From Bacteroidales bacterium UBA3754 (lineage in GTDB: Bacteria > Bacteroidota > Bacteroidia > Bacteroidales > UBA1715): a DNA stretch of 64,000 nucleotides. The first letter of the stretch is position 1, and each line of letters starts with the position of its first letter. The notes below the pieces were generated by a model that saw only the letters and a program-made list of their open reading frames with translations, made no database searches and was not told where the DNA came from. Below, one piece after another: positions 40,573-49,842 of this stretch. The stretch spans positions 37,704 through 101,703 of the forward strand of contig DFGI01000028.1 of assembly GCA_002371705.1 (NCBI GenBank). The letters run 5' to 3'. The position numbers and the translations under genes are program-made.

Positions 40573-43302
40573 ATGAAAAAAATTGTAATTATCATCAGTT
40601 TGATTTTGTCCTGCGCGGTTCGAATTGTGGCCCAATCCGATGCTGTTGTGGAGCGATATAAGACGATAGTTTCCGACGTATATGCGGAAATTCCGTCGAA
40701 TAAGATTACCACGGGATTGCTGATAGAAAAGGCTATCCCGAATGTAAACACGGGAAAATTCGATGGCTCAAAATCGTGTGACACAAGTTCGTTTACAACA
40801 TGGAAAAAGCTGTATCGGCAATTTTGCTTTGCTCACATCGACTATAGTACTGTTGATTGTAACCAAAACATTGTGGAACGCGCCGAAGCTGCGTGTCCCA
40901 ACGCAATTCCCGTTGGCGTTCTGCTGTTTGCATACAATCAAATAAAACCGGAAGCTGTTTCCAACCATCAGATTGTACTTGATACCGTTCGCGGCAAGGT
41001 CATTGACGCTTCATCGTGGAATACACAAGTGCTTGACGAAAAAATCTGTTGCGCAGTTTCTCCATTTGCAGAACAAGTGGAGGTTGGCACATATACGTTT
41101 TCAATTCCCGAACAAAGTGTAGTCGGTAATAAGACCAACTCTATCCAAAGCATAGAAATTGACTTCGACGACGGGCAAGGGTTTGTTTCTATCGGTGTTG
41201 GGACATCGATGTTGGTGACATATACTGTTGGCGGTGAGAAGGTTATCAAAACACGGATACATGCGTCGGGAAAAACGTTTCATAGCACAAGCGTGCTGTA
41301 TGTGAACGATAATACTTCGGAAACATTGCTGAAAGGATACTCTTTTGGCATGGAGCCCGATTTAGGTCCGACAAGTTTCGTGTCGAATTCCATTGAAGCG
41401 GAATATGCGGTGTATGGCAGATGCAACAGCGACGGAACTATAAGAAAACCCTGCTTGATTGTTTCTGGCTTCGACCCAATGGATAACAACCGATTGGTTG
41501 ACGACGGAAATAAAGTGAATTTATACCGCATATCAAACAAAAACGGATTTCTTGACAAACTGCGCAACGAAGGCTATGACATTATTCTGTATCGTTCGAA
41601 AAACAGCACGGAATCCATAATTCCCAATGCGAAAAATCTGGTTGATTTTATTCAAAAAATCAATGCCGAAAAAACGTCGGACAATGAATTGATTATTGCC
41701 GGCGCGAGCATGGGAGGGCTGGTTGTACGCTATGCGCTTACTTATATGGAATATTACGGAATCGACCATCAAACGAAACTTTTCATTTCGGTTGATTCAC
41801 CACAAGAAGGAGCAAATGTCCCGTTAGGAATCCAATATATGGTAAAATACTTGAACAGCGATTTGCTCGAAGTGCTGGCGGCCTTGAAAAATGCCGAAGA
41901 CACTATGCTTAACAGCGATGCGGCAAAAGAAATGTTATTGTACCATCATACAGCCACATCGGGAAAAACAGCTCAAGCATCAGCGATGCGAAACACGTTT
42001 TTGTCAAGTTTGGAACGTATGGGAAATTTTCCACAGGAATGTAGAACCATCGCCATTTCAATGGGAAGCGGAAACGGAACAGGACAAGGTTTTTCTGCTG
42101 GAACGCAGTTGATGCGTAAAGATCCCAAATTGTCGTATTTTGTCCCCGATGTTGTGCCTGTTCCTCACTTGTCGTGGGAGTTTTCGGTATATGCCGTTCC
42201 TAACAACACCAATAGCCTTGTGTATAGCGAGTCGGTGAATTACAGAACTTGCATCCGCATTTTGAATTCCACCCATTGCACATCGGGAAAAAGCCTTGCT
42301 TCACGAAATGAATATGTGAACAACACTATGCCGATTGATAACGCTCCGGGAAGCATCAGAAATTTGCACAACCTGAAGGATTTTAGAAACAACGGCTCGT
42401 TATGGGGCATCGACTATATTGATTTGATTGAATTCTTAGGTGAAATCGACTATAATTCAAAAACCGATAATTTCATTCCTACATACAGTTCGCTGGGATT
42501 GGAACATATTACAAATCCTTCCCTCAACATAAAAACGTACTTGAACCAACAAAATGCGTTTCGCCGTATGTCGGATAATTTATATGTAAAAACCTCAGCA
42601 TCAGACGTTTCTTTATTCGATGTGCTGTATGTTGAAAATAAAAATCTCGATCATATATACGATGACAACAAAATTGGCGTTTTTACAGAGGAGATGACAA
42701 ACATGATGTTGCAGGAGGCAGCTCCTGAAACTATATATGTAGAGAATGAAACTATGAAACAAGGTCACAGAAAAGCGGCTGAAGCCCGTGGCAGTGTATA
42801 TATCGGAAATAGTGTTGACGAGGTGCAATACAACGATGGCGAGGTGGTTATGGAATCTGGCTCCCAAACTTCGGTGTTGGCAAGCGAAAAAATTGTACTG
42901 AAATCGGGAACAAAAATCCACCATGGCGCGCAGTTTTCCGCAAAAATCGGCAACTTCAACTATTGTGACGAATCCAACGCAAATTATGTGAAATCATACA
43001 ATCTTGAATCTTACGGCTCAGATGAAACAGAGCCAACGGAGAACGATTTTGTATCCTTGGTTGTGGACTATTCAGAGCCTGTGATTATGTATCCAAATCC
43101 AGTAGATGACAGATTATATGTTTCATCGAACAAAACAAACAACACAATAGCTTTTTACGATGTGAGCGGGAAAAAAGTTTTGTCGCAAACATTCCATAAA
43201 AATACGGAAATTGATTGCAGTCAACTTCCTGTGGGAACGTATGTGGTACGTGTTGTACAAGGAAATGGAAACGTGGAAACTAAACAAATTTTTAAACAAT
43301 AA
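40573..43302 (+). CDS. Secreted PGAP1-like lipase/esterase with T9SS sorting domain
   Basis: A 909-residue secreted protein with signal peptide (1-20). An alpha/beta hydrolase domain sits at about 295-600, with nucleophile Ser379 in GASMGGLVVRYAL and a PGAP1/lipase-like oxyanion strand PCLIVSGFDPMD upstream. The region before it (about 140-260) looks like a PKD/Ig fold (SIEIDFDDGQGFVSIG). After the hydrolase come a strand-rich segment and a type IX sorting domain (MYPNPVDDRLYV ... FYDVSGKKVL ... LPVGTYVVRVVQ). It should act outside the cell on lipids or ester-linked glycans. Gaps of 17 and 12 bases to its neighbours place it in the middle of a three-gene operon. Confidence 0.85.
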   Translation: MKKIVIIISLILSCAVRIVAQSDAVVERYKTIVSDVYAEIPSNKITTGLLIEKAIPNVNTGKFDGSKSCDTSSFTTWKKLYRQFCFAHIDYSTVDCNQNIVERAEAACPNAIPVGVLLFAYNQIKPEAVSNHQIVLDTVRGKVIDASSWNTQVLDEKICCAVSPFAEQVEVGTYTFSIPEQSVVGNKTNSIQSIEIDFDDGQGFVSIGVGTSMLVTYTVGGEKVIKTRIHASGKTFHSTSVLYVNDNTSETLLKGYSFGMEPDLGPTSFVSNSIEAEYAVYGRCNSDGTIRKPCLIVSGFDPMDNNRLVDDGNKVNLYRISNKNGFLDKLRNEGYDIILYRSKNSTESIIPNAKNLVDFIQKINAEKTSDNELIIAGASMGGLVVRYALTYMEYYGIDHQTKLFISVDSPQEGANVPLGIQYMVKYLNSDLLEVLAALKNAEDTMLNSDAAKEMLLYHHTATSGKTAQASAMRNTFLSSLERMGNFPQECRTIAISMGSGNGTGQGFSAGTQLMRKDPKLSYFVPDVVPVPHLSWEFSVYAVPNNTNSLVYSESVNYRTCIRILNSTHCTSGKSLASRNEYVNNTMPIDNAPGSIRNLHNLKDFRNNGSLWGIDYIDLIEFLGEIDYNSKTDNFIPTYSSLGLEHITNPSLNIKTYLNQQNAFRRMSDNLYVKTSASDVSLFDVLYVENKNLDHIYDDNKIGVFTEEMTNMMLQEAAPETIYVENETMKQGHRKAAEARGSVYIGNSVDEVQYNDGEVVMESGSQTSVLASEKIVLKSGTKIHHGAQFSAKIGNFNYCDESNANYVKSYNLESYGSDETEPTENDFVSLVVDYSEPVIMYPNPVDDRLYVSSNKTNNTIAFYDVSGKKVLSQTFHKNTEIDCSQLPVGTYVVRVVQGNGNVETKQIFKQ

Positions 43303-43314
43303 AAAGAAGTGATT

Positions 43315-44058
43315 ATGAAAAAAGTTCTGTATCTCTTGCCGTTCCTTTTGAGCGGATGTTCATCAATGTACATTCCGCAGATGGCGAATGCTCCTTTGTT
43401 TGAGGAGAAAGGTGAAACACAAGTGGAATTGTCGGTCAGCACCAATAGCGCGTACGCCTCGCTGGGTTATGCTTGTTCCGACAAGTATGCGGTAGTGCTT
43501 AACGGAAATCTGTCGTTCGGAAACATAACGGACTACAACGATATATTTACCCACAAAGACTCTTCCCGTGCGAAGTACACCGACATTTCCGTTTATGGAC
43601 GGTACGCCCACAAGTATCTCGAAGCCGCGGTAGGTCGCTATAACCTACTACAAAGCGACTCGTATAAATTAGAAGCATTTGCAGGCGCGGGATATGGAAC
43701 AGCAGAGGAAAAATCGTATCGCAATAGATATGGCTTAGCTTTCGCACAAGTTGATTTTGGACAGAAGGTTAAGAAGTTTGAATGGGGGTTGTCGATGCGG
43801 TTGGCCTCATCGCTTCATAATCTTGACTGGACCGATGATTATGGAAAATCATTTGATAAAAAGTTTTCTATGGTTCATTTGGAACCGATGGCGTTTTGTA
43901 GAGTTGGAGGTGAACACGTGAGTTTTGTTCCCAAAATTGGAGTTTCATTACCAATCACATCGCCTGCTTTTGAATTAGTAGAAGGAGCAATCAAAGATTC
44001 CGACTATTATCGGACCACGGTTTTACACGTTTCTTTAGGCGTTCGTTTCAAATTTTAA
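43315..44058 (+). CDS. Outer-membrane lipoprotein, beta-barrel-like
   Basis: A 247-residue protein with a lipoprotein signal (MKKVLYLLPFLLSGC, Cys15). It then shows beta-barrel-like amphipathic strands (TQVELSVSTNSAYASLGYAC, KYAVVLNGNLSFG, LHVSLGVRFKF) ending in Phe. Acylated barrel-like proteins of this type are frequent in Bacteroidota. I use the ATG at 43315; a GTG at 43309 lies upstream in frame. It is the last gene of the operon and is followed by a strong terminator. Confidence 0.65.
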   Translation: MKKVLYLLPFLLSGCSSMYIPQMANAPLFEEKGETQVELSVSTNSAYASLGYACSDKYAVVLNGNLSFGNITDYNDIFTHKDSSRAKYTDISVYGRYAHKYLEAAVGRYNLLQSDSYKLEAFAGAGYGTAEEKSYRNRYGLAFAQVDFGQKVKKFEWGLSMRLASSLHNLDWTDDYGKSFDKKFSMVHLEPMAFCRVGGEHVSFVPKIGVSLPITSPAFELVEGAIKDSDYYRTTVLHVSLGVRFKF

Positions 44059-44088
44059 AATAATTTTGTGTCGTCCTTTTTATGAGGG

Positions 44089-44126
44089 AGTCCCTGCAGA
44101 AGGTTCGTCTGTGGGGACTTTTTTTG
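44089..44126 (+). terminator. Rho-independent terminator of the 39230-44058 operon
   Basis: AGTCCCTGCAGA (44089-44100) pairs with TCTGTGGGGACT (44108-44119), with two G-T pairs and a seven-base loop, then a T run to 44126. Confidence 0.85.
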
Positions 44127-44187
44127 TTTTATTGGCTGTTTGTGAAATCAAATCTCGGTTTTTATCACCGAGCATCAGTCTTTTTTA

Positions 44188-44195
44188 TATATTTG
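44188..44195 (+). promoter_or_regulatory. -7 element for aroB-aroD
   Basis: TATATTTG 21 bases before the aroB ATG. No -33 TTG at consensus spacing. Confidence 0.5.
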
Positions 44196-44216
44196 TCGAG
44201 CTTTTAGTTCAGCGCA

Positions 44217-45251
44217 ATGAAGCAACTTGAGATAAAAAGTTCCATAGGCGAATCGAAGATATTTGTAGGCGAAACGCTTGCAAACGTTACGAAGTATTTG
44301 CCACAAAATCGAAAAATCGCCATAATTACCGACCCGGTAATCCATTCGTTGTATGGCGAACAGTTCCCCAAAGCCGACGTTGTGATAGAAATTCCACGTG
44401 GCGAAGCAAATAAGAGTTTGCAATCGCTCGATGTGGTGTTTGAACAACTAATAGCGCACGAATTCGACCGAACCTCGTTCATCCTTGGAATTGGTGGAGG
44501 TATTGTGTGCGATATGAGTGGCTTTATCGCAACTATTTTTATGCGTGGTATTGAATTTGGTTTTGTGTCAACCACATTGCTGAGTCAAGTCGATGCAAGT
44601 GTCGGAGGGAAAAACGGTGTAAACTTCCGTGGCTATAAAAATATGATTGGCACATTCAACTTGCCGAAATTTGTGATTTGCGAACTGAATATACTGAAAT
44701 CGCTACCACAATCAGAATTGTTGAGCGGAATGGGCGAAGTGGTGAAACACGGCGCAATTGCCAATGAACAATTGTTCTCATATATAGAAAACCACGTGGC
44801 AGATTTACAGAATTACTCACTTGAGGTACTGGAAACATTTGTATATGAGTCGATTGTGATAAAATCAAATGTGGTGAGCAACGACGTTCGGGAATCGGGA
44901 GCCCGACGGATATTCAACTTCGGCCACACATTTGGTCACGCAATAGAAAAAATCACCAAAATGCCCCATGGTTACGCTGTGAGCGTGGGCATGGTGTATG
45001 CCGCGAAATTATCTGTTTTGAAAGGCAAAATGGCACAAAAAGATTGCGACCGCTTGATTACACTCTTGCAGAATCTTGGATTACCAACCAGCTGCGAAGT
45101 CGGTCCAGAAGAGTTACTTACCGTAATGAAATGTGACAAAAAACGCGATGGCGACAGCGTTCACTTTGTATATCTTACAGGTATAGGCTCTTGTTGCGTG
45201 GAAAAAGTTTCATACGTGGAATTAGCAAAATATATCGGTGATTTGTGTTAG
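44217..45251 (+). CDS. aroB: 3-dehydroquinate synthase
   Basis: A 344-residue AroB, which turns DAHP into 3-dehydroquinate in the shikimate pathway using NAD and a divalent metal. The dinucleotide region has GGGIVCDMSGF, and TTLLSQVDASVGGKNGVN is the family signature. Metal ligands fit Glu in GEVVKHG and the two histidines of FGHTFGHAIE. Length is normal. It overlaps aroD by 14 bases, a sign of coupled translation of consecutive pathway steps. Confidence 0.95.
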   Translation: MKQLEIKSSIGESKIFVGETLANVTKYLPQNRKIAIITDPVIHSLYGEQFPKADVVIEIPRGEANKSLQSLDVVFEQLIAHEFDRTSFILGIGGGIVCDMSGFIATIFMRGIEFGFVSTTLLSQVDASVGGKNGVNFRGYKNMIGTFNLPKFVICELNILKSLPQSELLSGMGEVVKHGAIANEQLFSYIENHVADLQNYSLEVLETFVYESIVIKSNVVSNDVRESGARRIFNFGHTFGHAIEKITKMPHGYAVSVGMVYAAKLSVLKGKMAQKDCDRLITLLQNLGLPTSCEVGPEELLTVMKCDKKRDGDSVHFVYLTGIGSCCVEKVSYVELAKYIGDLC

Positions 45252-45873
45252 TGTCATAGAAAAATCAATTCCTCTGATTGTGGACATCGCCAATTCCTCG
45301 GAAATGGCGGAAATCCGAATTGATTTGTGCGGATTGAATTTGCAAACGACCAACGAAGTTTTTTCGCACATACAAAAACCGACCATCGCGACGTGCCGCC
45401 CTGATTATTGCGACGACGAACAGCGAGCAACCCTTTTACAAGCGGCAATTGAAGCTGGAGCAACGTATGTTGACGTTGAAATAGAATCCCCGGAAACGTT
45501 CAAAAAGCAGGTGATGGATTTTGCCAAAGCACATAATTGCAAAAGCATCATTTCATATCATAACTACGAAAAAACGCCATCTTCACAAGAATTGAAAACA
45601 ATTGTTGACGATTGCTTTGCGCAAGGCGCTGACATAGCGAAAATCGCCACAATGGCACAAACAAAAGCCGATTCGGCACGAGTGCTTTCGTTATACGCCG
45701 ATTATTCCAACATAGTTGCCTTAGCAATGGGCGCCGAAGGAAAAATTACCCGAATAGCTAATCTCTGTCTGGGAAGCCCGTTCTCGTTTGCCGCCGTTTC
45801 CTTAGAACACATATCCGCTCAAGGTCAAATGACGGTGGAACAAATGAAAACTATTCGTAGTATCATAGAATAA
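45238..45873 (+). CDS. aroD: Type I 3-dehydroquinate dehydratase
   Basis: A 211-residue class I enzyme that forms a Schiff base with dehydroquinate. The catalytic Lys135 is in ADIAKIATMA and His108 in SYHNYEKTP; EIRIDLCGL and ATCRP match the substrate-binding loops. It starts with GTG at 45238 inside the end of aroB. Short class I enzymes of this kind are typical in Bacteroidota. It performs the step after aroB. A 57-base gap leads to the FISUMP lipoprotein, with no terminator visible. Confidence 0.93.
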   Translation: MICVSVIEKSIPLIVDIANSSEMAEIRIDLCGLNLQTTNEVFSHIQKPTIATCRPDYCDDEQRATLLQAAIEAGATYVDVEIESPETFKKQVMDFAKAHNCKSIISYHNYEKTPSSQELKTIVDDCFAQGADIAKIATMAQTKADSARVLSLYADYSNIVALAMGAEGKITRIANLCLGSPFSFAAVSLEHISAQGQMTVEQMKTIRSIIE

Positions 45874-45930
45874 CTGTCAAGCATAATTCTTGCAGATTTT
45901 GTATAATTGTTATTTATAAATTGAAAGAAA

Positions 45931-46773
45931 ATGAATCGTTTTTGGAATAATGTTTTGCTTGCTTTCGTTTCAATAGCATTGTGCTCAGCGTGCGAAAAAA
46001 TGGATGTTAAAACAGGCGGAGGGGAGCTACCGACCGAAGGTGTTCTTACGAATGGAGTATTTACTGTTGCCAAAGGGAAACAAGTCTATTTTTCCCAAGC
46101 AAATTTACAATACAATGCAAGTAGCAACGTATGGCGTTTTGCGGAGCATCAGTATGACATAATCGGAGAGGACAACTCAAATATTTCCAAATCCTATAAT
46201 GGATGGATTGATTTGTTCGGATGGGGGACGAGCGGCTACAAGAACGTATATCCTTACGGAAACAAAGACGGATATTCAATAGAAAAAGATATTGCAGGAA
46301 CAAAGTCTGACTGGGGTGTGTATAATAAAATCTCAAATGGAGGAAACAAAGCAAATCTTTGGCGTACACTTACTTGTAAGGAATGGGATTATTTGTTGAC
46401 TGAACGTCCGCAAAGCGAAGAATTGTATGCAAGAGGATACGTTGGTTCCTCATTTGGAGTGATTTTATTACCTGACAACTGGGTACAACCTGAAAACTTA
46501 GAATTTTTGCCACAAGCGGCAGGATGGTATGGAAACATCTACACGCTTGACGAATGGTCACAAATGGAAGCAAATGGCGCAGTTTTTCTACCTACCTGTG
46601 GACATCGTATCGGTTCTACTGTGGAGAATGTAAACATATTTGGCTATTACTGGACAAGTACAATTGCCGACAGCTTTAATTCATACTGCTTTGTTTTTGG
46701 CTGCGGCAATATTTACACCTCATTAGCAGTTTTTTCAGCTGGCTACGCTGTCCGTCTTGTGTGCGATTTATAG
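45931..46773 (+). CDS. FISUMP lipoprotein, paralogue of the 34897 protein
   Basis: A 280-residue lipoprotein (lipobox CSAC, Cys21). From residue 42 it is almost entirely a FISUMP domain similar to the one at 34897: KQVYFSQANLQYN, WRFAEHQYDIIG, GWIDLFGWGTSG, WGVYNKISNGGN and MEANGAVFLP are shared. The end has the lectin-like frame YYWTST ... AVRLV. Between these, residues 245-273 differ almost fully from the paralogue, and 24 of 29 codons end in C or T. This is the same pattern as the 34897 tail and recalls variable regions of retroelement-diversified proteins. Surface display is likely. Confidence 0.78.
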   Translation: MNRFWNNVLLAFVSIALCSACEKMDVKTGGGELPTEGVLTNGVFTVAKGKQVYFSQANLQYNASSNVWRFAEHQYDIIGEDNSNISKSYNGWIDLFGWGTSGYKNVYPYGNKDGYSIEKDIAGTKSDWGVYNKISNGGNKANLWRTLTCKEWDYLLTERPQSEELYARGYVGSSFGVILLPDNWVQPENLEFLPQAAGWYGNIYTLDEWSQMEANGAVFLPTCGHRIGSTVENVNIFGYYWTSTIADSFNSYCFVFGCGNIYTSLAVFSAGYAVRLVCDL

Positions 46774-46830
46774 CATAACAATATGGATGTTACAGAACAA
46801 CCAAAGAAACCATTATCCGATGGAAACTTC

Positions 46831-49827
46831 CTATTTACTGATTACCAACCATTCTTGTCTTATTTCACCGTTTTGCAAAGTTATTGTTGCAATGTAAACG
46901 CCTGATTTTAAACCACTAAGATTAATTTCAACCTCATCATTATAAACAAGTCCCTGATAGACTGATTGCCCTTGCAAAGAGCAAATTGCAACAGAAACTA
47001 CGCCATCATTTGCTATAATTCGTACATAATCAGAACAAGGATTTGGATACACAACAAGCTCACAATCAACTTGTTCGATTGCTGTTTCCAGTACTTCTGA
47101 TTCCTTATAACGTATATACATTGACTGTAACGTGCTTGCGTTCATATCAACCGTAGATTGACTAACCGTAATGCTTCGACGGATATTGTTCGCAGTTTTC
47201 AACGCACGCTCCAAACTTTCCCGTTTCGATGCGGAATATTGACCTATCTCTGTTCCGGCCTCAGTTGTTGCCAAAATTTCAGTCGCCAATGCTATATACT
47301 CGTCTATGGCAGTATAGTCGAGTCCCGTTTCCACCGAGTATTCAAAATCTGTAATCGCTTGTTGCAGAGTATTCATTGCATCGTCAATCTCAAGTTGAAG
47401 AAGTTTTTCGGCGGCAAAAATCTCGTTTGCCGCAGCAATAGCGGCATTGAGCGCATCTTTCGCTTCTTGCGGATAATTGCCTTTTTCGGTACCAACCACC
47501 GCATTTTCACTTTTAACTGTAGCTGCCTTAATTAAACGGCCAAACGGAGCCTTATTGCCGTAAGCTGCCAACTGCAACTCTGCGATGGCACTAGTCAAAT
47601 GGGCATTTGCAGTGTCAATTTCCGCACGGCCTGCCGATGGATTCAAATCAACATCGGCGGCAACGTCAATAGCATCAGCAAACGCATCAATTGCCGTTTG
47701 AAGATATTTTTCCTCAGTTGCTTTTGAATAAATCGCATTTGCTTGAGCCAATGTATTTTCCAACACAGAACGATTAACTTCCGAAGCGGAAAATTCCCGT
47801 CCGAGAAGCGTTACCTCATCAATACCGAAAGAGCCGCTACTGCCTATTCTGCTCCATTGGAAACCTGTCACTTCTGTAACATAACCACTTGATACAAAGT
47901 CAGATGCAATATCTTCCCATTTTAAAGTGATTAAGGTCCAATCCTCATGTGCCGTTATTCTATACGTTTGATACGAGTAGTTCGCGTTTTTCTTTGTGAT
48001 AGTTTTCGCTTCCAAATTACAAGCATCGCCTTTATGATAGAATGAAATTCCCGTAGAGCCGGAACAATCCAAAGGATTTTCACCATCAAGAATGTTGAAG
48101 CCTACGCCAGCATACAACTGAATCTTCTCATACGTGAACTGAACGCCCGTTTCAGTTGAATTTGCTCCTTCGGGAAGCATTTTGTACGACTGCGACGACC
48201 CTTTTCCGCCATCGGAATATGAGTACCATCGACCACCCAATAACGTAGAGTCGCTATGCTCACAATCGGCAAAAATTGTCTGTCCACCAACAACATACAT
48301 TTTATTCGCAATTGGCAATTTTATTACTTTACTCAGTTTTCCACCTTTAACACTTTCAATAGAAGCGCCGCTGTATGACAACGCAAGCAACGACTTTGGT
48401 GTAATTTCCAATTCGCTGAAACCCAACTCAATAGTCGTCCCCGAAACAGAAATTGATGAAATTGCATCAGTGCGTTCCACTCCGTCAACAAACAATGAAA
48501 ATCCCGAAAAATCTTCGGTCGCCCCAGACATTTCCTTTGTGCAATTCACCACAATAGAAGTTCCGTCAGTCGATACTGATGAAATCACTGGATCAACAAC
48601 AACTAAAGCTGCACCGCCGTCCAAGTCATAGAAATTTGCCGCATTTCCCGAAGTCACAAGCGCATACAACATTTGTAACGTAGGTGAATAATATGGCGAT
48701 TCAGTATAATTTATCAGTTTTTCATGATAAAAGTTAAGATTTTCCTGTCGATCCGCATTGGTCATCAAAGCACACGCATAGCCACCGACAAACGCCGAAT
48801 TGTTTCCCATTCCTTCATATACAAGGTCTGTGTAATCGTCAGAATCCAAGTTGCTATAATAACCTGCATTTTTCGTGTCGCTCAAAAGGTCGTGTGCCGC
48901 CATCATATCTATAGTATTCTGCATCATCGACTTACTACTTTCCGAACCATACCAGAGATAATCCCACGCAACTCGCCACGGCGTACGGCACGCATCCCAT
49001 CCATAGTCCATCGAAGTGGCATCGTAAGGGCTTCTGTCGCAAGGCGTTCCATCCCAATTGCTCCAGTTTGGCCACAAGCCATTTCGTTGTGCCAGAGTCA
49101 AATAAATATGAGAATCATCATAAACTGTTTTCCAATCATGTGTGGTTGAAAATTCCAGTTGCGTCTGCGCCTGGGCAAACACCCCTATCGACGCAAGGGT
49201 GAAATAACATGGATTTGCCACGCTGGTCCAGCTATCGCCCGGATTTATCAAAATGCGTTCCTCACCTTTAATGTAATGGGAACCAACTTCTTTTTTATAT
49301 ATTGCATCAAGCAATTTTTCCGCCTCTTCGGCATACACATAATTGTCGGAACTCCCCCACTGTTTTGCCGCCAGACAAAGCGCAAGAGCCACATCAAGGT
49401 CGGCATCGGTGGCGCCATTATATGAGTTTACTGACTCGAAACCTTCTATTTTCCAGTTCATTACGCCATTTCCGTTACTCCAACGTTTGTAGTACGCATA
49501 CAATTTATCGAATCGTTCCTGACATAAATCGTTGGTTTCGCTTGTCATATACACGTATATCAACATTCCGTAGCCAATTCCTTCGGAAACAGTGAATTTA
49601 TCATCATCGAAACGAATTCGACCATATCGTCCGTCGGCGCTTTCGCGGTACATTGTTTTGTCCCACGACACGAATTTCGATTGAATTTTCGCATTATTTG
49701 GCTGCGAAGCCGTTATACCATACGGATAAACGTAATTCGCCTCATTCATCGGAAATGGAAAGTACTGACCAAACACGAACGCACTTAGTGCGATTCCCAA
49801 GGTAGTCAGGATTGATTTTTTATTCAT
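46831..49827 (-). CDS. GH8 glycoside hydrolase, multidomain, T9SS-exported (copy 1)
   Basis: A 998-residue secreted enzyme. After the signal peptide, a GH8 domain (about 22-410) shows the general-acid Glu82 in SEGIGYGML and the acidic pair in GATDADLDVALAL. GH8 enzymes cut beta-1,4-glucan, lichenin, xylan or chitosan by inversion. Then come an Ig-like strand domain (about 420-510), a carbohydrate-binding-like domain (about 520-690), two or three helical FIVAR-like repeats (about 695-890) and a T9SS sorting domain (VVYPNPCSDYVRII ... VEINLSGLKSGVYIATITL). I take the ATG at 49827; a TTG lies 6 bases upstream. It is 15 bases after its paralogue. Confidence 0.9.
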   Translation of the reverse strand: MNKKSILTTLGIALSAFVFGQYFPFPMNEANYVYPYGITASQPNNAKIQSKFVSWDKTMYRESADGRYGRIRFDDDKFTVSEGIGYGMLIYVYMTSETNDLCQERFDKLYAYYKRWSNGNGVMNWKIEGFESVNSYNGATDADLDVALALCLAAKQWGSSDNYVYAEEAEKLLDAIYKKEVGSHYIKGEERILINPGDSWTSVANPCYFTLASIGVFAQAQTQLEFSTTHDWKTVYDDSHIYLTLAQRNGLWPNWSNWDGTPCDRSPYDATSMDYGWDACRTPWRVAWDYLWYGSESSKSMMQNTIDMMAAHDLLSDTKNAGYYSNLDSDDYTDLVYEGMGNNSAFVGGYACALMTNADRQENLNFYHEKLINYTESPYYSPTLQMLYALVTSGNAANFYDLDGGAALVVVDPVISSVSTDGTSIVVNCTKEMSGATEDFSGFSLFVDGVERTDAISSISVSGTTIELGFSELEITPKSLLALSYSGASIESVKGGKLSKVIKLPIANKMYVVGGQTIFADCEHSDSTLLGGRWYSYSDGGKGSSQSYKMLPEGANSTETGVQFTYEKIQLYAGVGFNILDGENPLDCSGSTGISFYHKGDACNLEAKTITKKNANYSYQTYRITAHEDWTLITLKWEDIASDFVSSGYVTEVTGFQWSRIGSSGSFGIDEVTLLGREFSASEVNRSVLENTLAQANAIYSKATEEKYLQTAIDAFADAIDVAADVDLNPSAGRAEIDTANAHLTSAIAELQLAAYGNKAPFGRLIKAATVKSENAVVGTEKGNYPQEAKDALNAAIAAANEIFAAEKLLQLEIDDAMNTLQQAITDFEYSVETGLDYTAIDEYIALATEILATTEAGTEIGQYSASKRESLERALKTANNIRRSITVSQSTVDMNASTLQSMYIRYKESEVLETAIEQVDCELVVYPNPCSDYVRIIANDGVVSVAICSLQGQSVYQGLVYNDEVEINLSGLKSGVYIATITLQNGEIRQEWLVISK

Positions 49828-49842
49828 TTTCAATCAATTAAA

